Below, in pieces: positions 53,935 to 61,756 of a DNA stretch of 64,000 nucleotides (the stretch's first letter is position 1; every line of letters begins with the position of its first letter). Where the stretch lies: the NCBI GenBank assembly GCA_964423205.1, contig CAYRDX010000013.1, positions 1 through 64,000 on the forward strand. Direction: 5' to 3'. The position numbers and the translations under genes are program-made. The stretch comes from UBA6168 sp964423205. Lineage in GTDB: Bacteria; Bacteroidota; Bacteroidia; Chitinophagales; Saprospiraceae. Below the pieces are notes generated by a model. It was not told where the DNA came from. It saw nothing but the letters and a program-made list of their open reading frames with translations, and did not search any database.

Positions 53935-54211
53935 AAATCCTGATTTCTTCTGATAAAATCCGGTTTTTCAACCTCGGTTTGACTGCCTCGTATTCTACCA
54001 AATCAACCTTTCTACCCAACAAATCTTCCAACTCATATTTGATACCTACAAATTCCAAAAGGCTTATTTGGGTTCCCATTTCCACAAGAATATCAATGTC
54101 GCTGTTAGATGCAGCCTCCCCTTTCGCAACAGAGCCGAATATTCCAGCGCGTTTGATTTTGTGTCGAATAAGTACCGGGACTATGGCTTCTTTAATTTCT
54201 TCTATTTTCAT
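53927..54211 (-). CDS. mntA: MntA-like nucleotidyltransferase antitoxin
   Basis: A minimal nucleotidyltransferase (94 residues) with the motif GSVAKGEAASNSDIDI, i.e. G-S-x10-D-x-D. In the MntA/HepT system this protein AMPylates a tyrosine of HepT and so neutralises it. It overlaps the hepT start by 8 bases, the usual operon arrangement. If the toxin is broken, this antitoxin has no local partner. Confidence 0.9.
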   Translation of the reverse strand: MKIEEIKEAIVPVLIRHKIKRAGIFGSVAKGEAASNSDIDILVEMGTQISLLEFVGIKYELEDLLGRKVDLVEYEAVKPRLKNRILSEEIRIYG

Positions 54212-54310
54212 TTTAACTTCTTAATCAACAGAATGATTTTTTCTTGGTACAAATTTACTCAGTCTTTATCAAAAAGCTTCTAAAGACCCTGTTGCAAAAA
54301 ACCTGCATTC

Positions 54311-54844
54311 CTACCAATCCTGGCCTTTTTTCAAACTGGTAATATGCGCCAAATGATGCCGGCAATGCCAGGCATAGATGCCAGTCGCTTCAGAAAGTTT
54401 ATAAGCTCTGCCCTGTTCCGGATGAAAAAACGACCTTTCCATGTCCTTATCCTTCATGCCATTTAACAAAGCTGCCCAACGCTCATGAATGCCGCTTATG
54501 ATTTTTAATGAAGGCTCAATTGGGTATTTCTTGCTGTCCGAAAGCTCCGCCCATCGTTCTTCGAAATAGGGTTTTATAGTTGGATTCTCTTCCGTCAATG
54601 CCAATTTGAACCTGATAAAACTGTTTATATGGCTGTCAGCACAATGGTGGACAAGCTGCCGGATAGTCCAGCCACCAGGCCTGTAGTTTGTGTCGAGTTG
54701 CACATCAGTCAAATTGCTGACTTCTCTTCTTAAATTATCAGGGAATTGGGCAATGACCGATATCCATTCATTCAAAATCTCTTTTGATATATTTTCCGGC
54801 CTTTTGAAATTTCCGATTGGGTATTTTAATTCGTCGAGTTGCAT
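54311..54844 (-). CDS. DinB/YfiT-like putative metal-dependent transferase
   Basis: A 177-residue four-helix DinB-superfamily protein of the YfiT/BstA type. It starts MQLDELKYPIGNFKRPENIS and shows YRPGGWTIRQLVHHCADSHINSFIRFKLALTEENPTIKPY. The three metal-binding histidines come from VHHCADSH and CRHHLAHI. Relatives in Bacillota are bacillithiol S-transferases; whether this organism makes bacillithiol is unknown. It lies between the two asnS-upstream repeats with the toxin-antitoxin pair, all on the minus strand. Confidence 0.82.
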   Translation of the reverse strand: MQLDELKYPIGNFKRPENISKEILNEWISVIAQFPDNLRREVSNLTDVQLDTNYRPGGWTIRQLVHHCADSHINSFIRFKLALTEENPTIKPYFEERWAELSDSKKYPIEPSLKIISGIHERWAALLNGMKDKDMERSFFHPEQGRAYKLSEATGIYAWHCRHHLAHITSLKKGQDW

Positions 54845-54951
54845 AATTGGAATTTTAGTTTGAAAGAGTAAGGTGAAAACAATTGATTCATCATCACAAA
54901 TGTGAATTTCAGTGTTCAGAAAAGTAACAAGATAGACACAACTCTACAGTT

Positions 54952-55038
54952 TATTTTCAATTAAAAAACTTAAGTTTTTCATCATCAGCGCACATTCCCT
55001 TAATTTCGCCGCGCTTTTGAAACATCCTCCAGAATCGG
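54952..55038. repeat. 87-bp direct repeat, copy 2 (upstream of asnS)
   Basis: The copy belonging to asnS, 84 bases before its start codon. It probably carries the asnS promoter (TTAATTTCGCCGCGC resembles a degenerate TAnnTTTG region). Confidence 0.92.
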
Positions 55039-55121
55039 GAGTTATTAAGGCCTGTTCCAGTTGGGACGGCAGGAATAGGTTAATCAAAAACATTACCCTT
55101 TTGACTTTTGACCTGAACATC

Positions 55122-56576
55122 ATGAAAAGAACAGAAATAGCTGAAATACTGAAATCCCCGAAAACCGGAACCGAAGTGACCGTCATGGGCTGGGTGCGCG
55201 CCTTCCGCTCCAACCGTTTTATCGCCCTGAACGACGGGTCCAGTGCCGACAACCTTCAGGTAGTGGTGGACTTTGAAAAAATGGACGAATCGGTTTTGAA
55301 GAAAATCGGATTCCACGCCTGCATCAGCGCCACAGGTAAATTGGTGGAATCACAGGGCAGCGGGCAAAGCGTGGAGCTGCTGGCCGATACGGTGGAGGTG
55401 CTGGGTGAATGCAACCCCGAAGAATACCACCTGCAGCCCAAACACATGACCATGGAATACCTGCGCGAAAAGGCACATTTCCGCATGCGCACTAATACTT
55501 TCAGTTCCGTGTTCCGCATCCGGCATGCAGTGGCTTATGCCGTGCATAAATATTACAACGACAGAGGTTATTACTACATGCATACACCGATTGTTACCGG
55601 AAGCGATGCGGAGGGTGCCGGTGAAATGTTTCACGTAACGACCTTCGATGTGGGTAATCCGCCACGGACGGAGGACGGCCAAATCAACTGGGGTGAGGAC
55701 TTTTTCGGAAAAGCCACCAACCTGACCGTTTCCGGTCAATTGCAGGGCGAAATAGCGGCACTGGCGCTGAGCAAGATTTACACATTCGGCCCGACATTCC
55801 GGGCTGAGAAATCCTTTACGCCGAGGCACCTCGCCGAATTCTGGATGATAGAGCCCGAAGTGGCATTTTTCGACATCGAAGACAACATGGACCTCGCCGA
55901 GGATTTCGTTAAATACCTCATCAGCTACGTTCTCGACAACTACATGTCAGACATGGAATTCCTGGACAAGCGCATCGCCGAAGCGGAGAAAAACATGAAA
56001 CAGGAGGACCGCCGCCCGATGGGATTGATAGAAATGCTGCGTTTCGTGGTGGACAACAATTTTGAGCGCATCACCTATACCGATGCCATCAACATACTGC
56101 TGAATTCAAAACCCTACAAAAAAGGCAAATTCCAATTCCCCGTGGAATGGGGCAAAGACCTGCAATCGGAACATGAGCGCTACCTGGTGGAAAAGCATTT
56201 TCAGAAACCGGTCATCGTCCGGGATTACCCGAAAGTCATCAAAGCCTTTTATATGCGGGAAAACGATCCCGATAGCTATCGGGACGAGCCCGGCAAAGAA
56301 ACGGTTGCTGCCATGGACGTACTTTTCCCCTACATCGGAGAGGTCATCGGTGGCTCGCAGCGGGAAGAGCGTTATGACAAACTGCTCAGCCGGATTCAGA
56401 CACAGGGCATCCCGGAAGAGGAACTCTGGTGGTACCTCGAGCTGCGCAAATTCGGTGGCTGTCCCCATGCTGGATTCGGGCTTGGCTTTGAGCGTATGGT
56501 GCAGTTTATCACAGGCATGGGCAATATCCGGGATGTGATTCCATTCCCGAGGGCAGCAGGTTCGGCGGAGTTTTAA
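55122..56576 (+). CDS. asnS: Asparaginyl-tRNA synthetase with a small palindrome-encoded insertion
   Basis: Class IIb synthetase charging tRNA-Asn, about 484 residues from MKRTEIAEILKSPKTG. The OB-fold anticodon domain is GTEVTVMGWVRAFRSNRFIALNDGS; the catalytic core has TVSGQLQGEIAALALSKIYTFGPTFRAEKS, HLAEFWMIEPEVAF, EVIGGSQREERYDKL and GFGLGFERMVQFITGMGNIRDVIPFPR. Between FYMREND and GKETVAAMDV it reads PDSYRDEP, whereas homologues go almost directly from ND to GKTVAAMDV. The extra residues are encoded by the 18-bp palindrome at 56267-56284, in frame. An upstream ATG-type start (55017) lies in the repeat and is rejected. Confidence 0.95.
   Translation: MKRTEIAEILKSPKTGTEVTVMGWVRAFRSNRFIALNDGSSADNLQVVVDFEKMDESVLKKIGFHACISATGKLVESQGSGQSVELLADTVEVLGECNPEEYHLQPKHMTMEYLREKAHFRMRTNTFSSVFRIRHAVAYAVHKYYNDRGYYYMHTPIVTGSDAEGAGEMFHVTTFDVGNPPRTEDGQINWGEDFFGKATNLTVSGQLQGEIAALALSKIYTFGPTFRAEKSFTPRHLAEFWMIEPEVAFFDIEDNMDLAEDFVKYLISYVLDNYMSDMEFLDKRIAEAEKNMKQEDRRPMGLIEMLRFVVDNNFERITYTDAINILLNSKPYKKGKFQFPVEWGKDLQSEHERYLVEKHFQKPVIVRDYPKVIKAFYMRENDPDSYRDEPGKETVAAMDVLFPYIGEVIGGSQREERYDKLLSRIQTQGIPEEELWWYLELRKFGGCPHAGFGLGFERMVQFITGMGNIRDVIPFPRAAGSAEF
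56267..56284. repeat. 18-bp palindrome TCCCGATAGCTATCGGGA inside asnS
   Basis: A perfect palindrome at about codons 382-388 of asnS, encoding PDSYRD-like residues. The reading frame is kept, so the total inserted length must be a multiple of three. Confidence 0.9.
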
Positions 56577-56739
56577 CCTTTTGTAGCCAAAAGTTGTTCT
56601 TAGCGTTATCGCAGCTTTTTGGAGAATCTTCACACTGTGAACCTCCGCGTCTTCTCTGTGAAACTTTGTGTAATTATTGGGTTACGCAGATGGGCACAGA
56701 GAAAAATGGACAAGGCCAAATCATAAACCCATAGCGTAT

Positions 56740-57399
56740 ATGCTCACAGTTCAAAACCTCACTAAAACTTATGAAAGTGGCAATAAGTCACTGACCGTTC
56801 TCGATGATGTCACTTTCGATATCAAAGAGGGAGAAACTTTTGCCATCGTTGGCCCGTCGGGAAGCGGTAAAACTACACTTCTGGGCCTTTGTGCCGGCCT
56901 CGACCGTGCAAGTTCGGGTTCAGTTACCCTGAATGGTATCCGCCTCGACGACCTCGATGAAGATGAAAGAGCAGAGGTGCGCAATCAGCATGTGGGTTTT
57001 GTTTTTCAGAATTTTCAACTCATACCCACTCTGACCGCCCTTGAAAATGTGATGGTGCCCATGGAATTGAAAGGCGAAAAAGGAGCACAAAAAATGGCGA
57101 TGGAACTGCTGGTAAGGGTAGGGCTTGGTGACCGTCACGACCACTATCCTGCTCAGCTTTCAGGAGGTGAGCAACAGAGGGTTTCCTTGGCAAGGGCATT
57201 TTCCAACAGGCCTAAAATCCTGTTCGCAGACGAACCAACGGGTAACCTCGATGTGGAAACCCATGACGTGGTGGAAAAGCTGCTTTTTGACCTCAACAAA
57301 GAAGCCGGAACAACACTGGTGCTCGTGACTCATGACCTGGAACTGGCGTCGAAAACGCAGCACATACTTAAATTGAGAGGTGGTAAGGTTGCAGAATAA
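56740..57399 (+). CDS. ABC transporter ATP-binding protein, LolD/YbbA-like
   Basis: A 219-residue ATPase from MLTVQNLTKTYESGNKSL. Motifs: Walker A GPSGSGKTT, Q-loop VFQNFQLIPTLTALENVMVP, ABC signature LSGGEQQRVSLARAF, Walker B ILFADEPTGNLD and H-loop VLVTHDLELA. The VFQNFQLIPTLTALENV pattern marks the LolD/MacB-like branch that powers lipoprotein or FtsX-like permeases. No permease gene is adjacent, so the partner is elsewhere. Upstream codons to 56677 are low-complexity and not used. Confidence 0.9.
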   Translation: MLTVQNLTKTYESGNKSLTVLDDVTFDIKEGETFAIVGPSGSGKTTLLGLCAGLDRASSGSVTLNGIRLDDLDEDERAEVRNQHVGFVFQNFQLIPTLTALENVMVPMELKGEKGAQKMAMELLVRVGLGDRHDHYPAQLSGGEQQRVSLARAFSNRPKILFADEPTGNLDVETHDVVEKLLFDLNKEAGTTLVLVTHDLELASKTQHILKLRGGKVAE

Positions 57400-57507
57400 A
57401 GGCAATCAATTATTTGACAAGCTTATGAAAGGGCCTGAACTTTGCTCTGTTGTTTTACTATTCATAGCCCATTTATCTTAAATAGCAAGCCAAGAAAATC
57501 CTGTTTT

Positions 57508-58893
57508 ATGAAGGTCAAAGTACTGTTACTCTTTTCTTTTTTGTTTGGCACAACACTTTTTGCCGGTAATGTTCCGGTAGAAAAAGGGGATGTTTTGTTC
57601 ACCTGCAGCGTTACAGCTTGCAACAAAATGGACTCTGTTTTTCTGTTTGAATTCAATGGGATAGTTTTTAAGAAAATAAAAACTGCACTGACCAGTGATT
57701 GGCAGAACTATGAATTCAAAGTGCCTTTGGATGGCCCCAGGTTTTATTACGTTGGGTTATCGGCCCAAAATTTAAGACCTGTCATTTTGGGTTCAGAAAG
57801 TAACGTGTCCCTGACAGGAAATTGCACCAGTTTTTCAGGTGCTCAGCTGCCCGGTTCTAATATTAACAAGGAGTATGAAATGGTGCTACAGCAGGTGACA
57901 CAGTTCAAAAGTGAATTCGGAACACTGCTTCGCCAGTTTCAAGTGGCTCAATCACAGGACAATGTGGACCAAATGAATGCTACTGTTTTGCAGTTGCGCA
58001 GCCTCGACCAGAGAAGAATCAATTACCTCGACTCATTGAAAAATAGTAACACCTTCCTTTCGCATATTGCCGCCCTGAATACTTATTTGAGCTATCAAAA
58101 CAACGGAAGCGGCGACTTGTCCGAAATAGAATACTTTGCCAATGACTATTTCAAATTTGCAGATTGGGGACATGTTCACATGCAATATATGCCACAGGTA
58201 TATGAAGGAATCCGTGACTTTACCCAAACCTTGTTGAGTGTTGGAATGCCCGATGAATACACAAAACATTTCCTGGATGAATTGCTGAGCAAAATACCCA
58301 ATACTTCGCGTACTCATATGCTGGCATTGAGCGGTGTCATGGTTTCCCTGCAACAGCAGAAAAAAGGAGACCTGTTGGTAAACTATGCTCAGCGATATAT
58401 CGACCTTTACAGGCAAACAGAACCCGAAGCGGTTGAACTGCTGGAACAGGTCGTCAGGGAAACTGCAGGATTCATGCCCGGTTCTGTTGCTCCGGATTTT
58501 GCCATGGCTCAACCCGATGGTCAGCCACTTAAGTTGAGCCAATTGCGCGGCAAATACCTGTTGATTGACTTTTGGGCCAGCTGGTGTGGTCCATGCAGGG
58601 TAGAAAACCCAAATGTGGTAAAAGCATACTCCCAATATGCTCCCAAAGGTTTCGAAATCCTCGGGGTCAGCCTCGACCAGAATCGTGAGCGTTGGCTGGA
58701 CGCCATAACCAAAGATGGTCTGACCTGGCCACAGGTTTCCGACTTGAAAGGCTGGCAAAACGAGGCCGCACAATTGTATGGCGTTTCTTCCATTCCACAC
58801 ACATTTTTACTCGATAAGGAGGGTAAAATAATTGCCCGTAATCTAAGGGGTGAGGCCTTATGGGCAAAACTGAGAGAAGTACTGGGTGAGTAA
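57508..58893 (+). CDS. Secreted TlpA-like thioredoxin with DUF4369-type N-terminus
   Basis: A 461-residue exported protein (signal peptide about 1-20, ending TLFAG). An N-terminal DUF4369-like beta domain (about 25-130) is followed by a helical middle. The C-terminal TlpA/AhpC-TSA domain has the active site in FWASWCGPCRVENPNVVKAY and the conserved SSIPHTFLLDKEGKI (cis-Pro loop). Expected function is reduction of periplasmic disulfides. Family member of the 257-1717 gene. Start chosen at MKVKVLLLFSFLFG to give a signal peptide. Confidence 0.88.
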   Translation: MKVKVLLLFSFLFGTTLFAGNVPVEKGDVLFTCSVTACNKMDSVFLFEFNGIVFKKIKTALTSDWQNYEFKVPLDGPRFYYVGLSAQNLRPVILGSESNVSLTGNCTSFSGAQLPGSNINKEYEMVLQQVTQFKSEFGTLLRQFQVAQSQDNVDQMNATVLQLRSLDQRRINYLDSLKNSNTFLSHIAALNTYLSYQNNGSGDLSEIEYFANDYFKFADWGHVHMQYMPQVYEGIRDFTQTLLSVGMPDEYTKHFLDELLSKIPNTSRTHMLALSGVMVSLQQQKKGDLLVNYAQRYIDLYRQTEPEAVELLEQVVRETAGFMPGSVAPDFAMAQPDGQPLKLSQLRGKYLLIDFWASWCGPCRVENPNVVKAYSQYAPKGFEILGVSLDQNRERWLDAITKDGLTWPQVSDLKGWQNEAAQLYGVSSIPHTFLLDKEGKIIARNLRGEALWAKLREVLGE

Positions 58894-58906
58894 AGTATTT
58901 CAGTTT

Positions 58907-59368
58907 TTATTCCTCATCCCGGATTCCCTTCAGATGATGTACTATTTCAGGGTATTGAACCAACAGTGCCCTCCACATGTCGTTGTCTAACACGAATGGA
59001 ATTGTCTTTCCAAATTTCCCCGATGCAGCCAAGTGGAATTGTATCAGATAACCCAGCCCTATGTTATTTTCCGTAACCCTTTGGATATCGTGAAAAGGAT
59101 AACGAACCGTTTCAAAATAATTGGAAACATAGATATGACTTGCGTCCACCTCTATCCTTTTCAGTTGAAACACAGTAAAGTACAATATGGCGGTGCCCAG
59201 TATAAAGAACGTAAGCACAGCTAATTTGAAATAAAATGGAGGAAGAGCTGAAAACATCAAGGCATCCGTAAGCCAAACAGCCAAAGTAAACAAGCCAAAA
59301 AACACCGTCCACAAAGTGGGCAGAAACACCTTGAGCAATAATGTGGCATTGGAGGAGATTCGCACCAT
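58907..59368 (-). CDS. Small membrane protein of unknown function (PH-like)
   Basis: A 153-residue protein with two N-terminal membrane helices (about 10-35 and 45-67) and a cytoplasmic beta-rich tail (about 70-150: LKRIEVDASHIYVSNYFETVRYPFHDIQRV). The tail resembles bacterial PH-like domains that follow a two-helix hairpin. No function can be assigned. It ends 14 bases after the thioredoxin gene stop (convergent) and starts 13 bases downstream of the tatC stop, so it may be transcribed with tatC. Confidence 0.65.
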   Translation of the reverse strand: MVRISSNATLLLKVFLPTLWTVFFGLFTLAVWLTDALMFSALPPFYFKLAVLTFFILGTAILYFTVFQLKRIEVDASHIYVSNYFETVRYPFHDIQRVTENNIGLGYLIQFHLAASGKFGKTIPFVLDNDMWRALLVQYPEIVHHLKGIRDEE

Positions 59369-59380
59369 GGTCTGTTTGAT

Positions 59381-60232
59381 CTATGTACTTAATTCTTCTT
59401 TAGCCTTCTGTTTTTCAACCCTTTTACACACGTAAATACTTAATTCGTACAACCCCAACAAAGGGCATGAAATGAGTATTTGACTGAAAACATCCGGTGG
59501 GGTGATAATGGAAGCCACAACCACAATAATTACTATGGCATGTTTGCGATACTGCCTTAAGAATCCGGATGAAATAACACCAACCTTAGCCAGGACAAAA
59601 GCCACCACCGGCATTTCAAAAATCAATCCCACTGGAAGCGTCAACATCATGATGTAACTCAAATAGGAGGATAAAGCCGGTTGCGCTTCTACTCCCGGCA
59701 AATCGTATCCTATGAGGAAGGTAACTGCAAATGGGGAAACGATAAAGTATCCGAAAAGCACACCAATGATAAATAGAGCAGAACAAACAGCAACCGCGTA
59801 ACGGGTAACAGCCCTTTCTTTATCGTATAATCCAGGCTTGATGAATCTCCAGAATTCCCAAAATATATACGGGAAAGCAATGATAAAGCCCAGAAATAAA
59901 GAGACTTTGATGTGGGTGAGGAACAACTCACCGAAGTTTGGAGTGATAAATTTGAACTCCCCCGGACTAAAACAGATGGTTTCTCCTAACCCAATTGAAT
60001 GTGAAAGATCACACCACATGCGATAGGCAATAAAGTCAGGGTTTTTAGGGCCGAAAATGACAGTATTGAATACAAAATCCTTGGCCAGGAATATGACTAC
60101 AGCACCCACAAACACTGCTAAAGCAGCACGGAAGAGGTGACCTCTTAATTCTTCGAGATGGTCAAAAAAGGACATTTCTTTTATTTCACCTACCGGAACT
60201 TTCTGTTCAGCCTCTATATGTTTTTCTGCCAT
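59381..60232 (-). CDS. tatC: Sec-independent protein translocase TatC
   Basis: The core receptor of the twin-arginine translocation system, which exports folded proteins. About 283 residues from MAEKHIEAEQKVPVG. Six membrane helices; signatures SFFDHLEELRGHLFRAALAVF (N-terminal signal-peptide-binding region), FIIAFPYIFWEFWRFIKPGLYDKERAVT and VIIVVVASIITPPDVFSQILISCPLLGLYELSIYV. The tatA/tatB partners are not in the window. A longer frame to 60283 adds 17 residues not seen in homologues. Confidence 0.94.
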   Translation of the reverse strand: MAEKHIEAEQKVPVGEIKEMSFFDHLEELRGHLFRAALAVFVGAVVIFLAKDFVFNTVIFGPKNPDFIAYRMWCDLSHSIGLGETICFSPGEFKFITPNFGELFLTHIKVSLFLGFIIAFPYIFWEFWRFIKPGLYDKERAVTRYAVAVCSALFIIGVLFGYFIVSPFAVTFLIGYDLPGVEAQPALSSYLSYIMMLTLPVGLIFEMPVVAFVLAKVGVISSGFLRQYRKHAIVIIVVVASIITPPDVFSQILISCPLLGLYELSIYVCKRVEKQKAKEELST

Positions 60233-60373
60233 AATGGAAACATGAGTAGTCGCCAGATAATATGCCCAAAGCAGGGCGTTCAAACCGAGCTGCGAAGGTA
60301 AGAATTGTTGAATGGAACCCTATAAGATGTTTGTCAAATGATTGAAAACACTGGTTACCGGCGGCAAGCAGTC

Positions 60374-61528
60374 TTATTTTGGTTCTAAAATGAATTGCAG
60401 CCAATTATCCAGATTGACCGTATTGAATTCTGCTTTCGGATAAGTTTCATTCCAGGAGGCTGGAGCTTTGCCGGTATTTTGATTGAACTTAAACTCATAA
60501 CCTGCAGGATTACCTTCGAGTTCTTCAACATAATCAATCTCAGCCCCGGTCTGCAAGCGCCAAAAAAACTGTTTGGCTCTTATTTGTCTGTTATCTAAAA
60601 ATTTCGAACGTTCTATGAAAAGGAAGTTTTCCCACAAACGGCCGCCATCATCCCGCAGATTTAGAGGATTGAATTTTTCAATAAGTGCATTGCGGATCCC
60701 AAGATCTAGGAAATAAACCTTTTGTTTTTTTGAAATCTCCTTTCTTAGGTTGCGACTGTAACCGCCAACCATTTTTATTACAAATACTTTTTCCAGCAAA
60801 TCGGAATACCGTTGAACAGTTGCCGTATCGAGGCCCAGTTGCCTTCCCAATTCGTTAAAGGAAACCTCAGACCCAATTTGAAAGGCCAACAAGCGCAATA
60901 AATCGCGCAGCTTCGCACTGTGTTTGATTCCGCCAAACTCCAAAACATCTTTATACAGGTACGCATGAGTCAACTCACTCAGGAACGCTGATTTGTCGTC
61001 TCGGTTTTTCAATTCCAGCGTACCCGGATAGCTTCCAAATATTAGCCATTCTTCCAGGCGACTATGATAATCCAATACACTACTGCTACTGGCCAATTCA
61101 ATTGCTGAGAATGGATGGAGTTTGAAAGTCCAGGTCCTTCCTGTAAGAGGTTCCTGTATTCTATTAGCCAGATCCAAAGAAGAGGATCCCGTTACAAATA
61201 TTCGCAGTTCTGGAAAATTGTCGTGGAGGATTTTCAGGTTGATGCCAATATCCGGAATCCGTTGGGCCTCGTCAATGAAAAGAAGATCATATCCCGATAC
61301 AAAAAGACGAAGTTTATCCAAATCCCTGGAAGAGAATACGTCCGCATGTGGATTAAAATCTGCATTGACCTGAAGAATATTCTTTTCACCAAATTTTTGA
61401 AATAACTGCTGGGCCAAAGTTGTTTTTCCCACCTGCCTTTGACCGTAGAGTATAACAATCTTGCGAGGGTAGCCGCAAAGCCTTTCCAAAAGTCTGGACT
61501 CAATTTCTCTGTTGATATAAGAATTCAT
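60374..61528 (-). CDS. AAA-type ATPase with DUF4143 domain
   Basis: A 384-residue protein of a mobile, stand-alone bacterial/archaeal ATPase family. Walker A is GQRQVGKTTL, Walker B LLFIDEAQRIPD, sensor region VTGSSSLDL. A winged-helix-like segment follows (FNELGRQLGLDTATVQRYSDLLEKVFVI). The C-terminal DUF4143 part carries AEIDYVEE and AGYEFKFN, a pattern of restriction-nuclease-like folds. The biological role is unknown; spread by transfer is typical. Its start at 61528 is followed upstream by two direct repeats (61551-61597), which may be an operator. Confidence 0.88.
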   Translation of the reverse strand: MNSYINREIESRLLERLCGYPRKIVILYGQRQVGKTTLAQQLFQKFGEKNILQVNADFNPHADVFSSRDLDKLRLFVSGYDLLFIDEAQRIPDIGINLKILHDNFPELRIFVTGSSSLDLANRIQEPLTGRTWTFKLHPFSAIELASSSSVLDYHSRLEEWLIFGSYPGTLELKNRDDKSAFLSELTHAYLYKDVLEFGGIKHSAKLRDLLRLLAFQIGSEVSFNELGRQLGLDTATVQRYSDLLEKVFVIKMVGGYSRNLRKEISKKQKVYFLDLGIRNALIEKFNPLNLRDDGGRLWENFLFIERSKFLDNRQIRAKQFFWRLQTGAEIDYVEELEGNPAGYEFKFNQNTGKAPASWNETYPKAEFNTVNLDNWLQFILEPK

Positions 61529-61550
61529 GGATTGCAATCAATAAATTTGG

Positions 61551-61597
61551 GCGAATTTATGGAATTGAATCGTTAAATAGGCGGGAATTTATGGAAT
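61551..61597. repeat. Two direct repeats upstream of the DUF4143 ATPase
   Basis: GCGAATTTATGGAAT (61551-61565) and GCGGGAATTTATGGAAT (61581-61597), about three helical turns apart and 23 bases upstream of the start codon. Could be an operator for autoregulation or the remains of the insertion site. Confidence 0.6.
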
Positions 61598-61756
61598 AGG
61601 ACGTATAGGGTGGCGATTATGAGCGTCTTATCACAGTGTCAGTTTCATAGCCCCGCTCAGGAATTTCCTCCATTCCTGCCGATTTTCTACCTTCCGGCCC
61701 TGAAAAGTTCAACACCTCTAAAAATTGAATTGGAATCTGTCATTTCTAAAATCATT

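Noticed and set aside
56594..56739. Promoter or RNA in the asnS to ABC-ATPase gap
   Set aside because: The sequence looks like a degenerate CTCTGTG-type repeat; I could not support a specific promoter or RNA.
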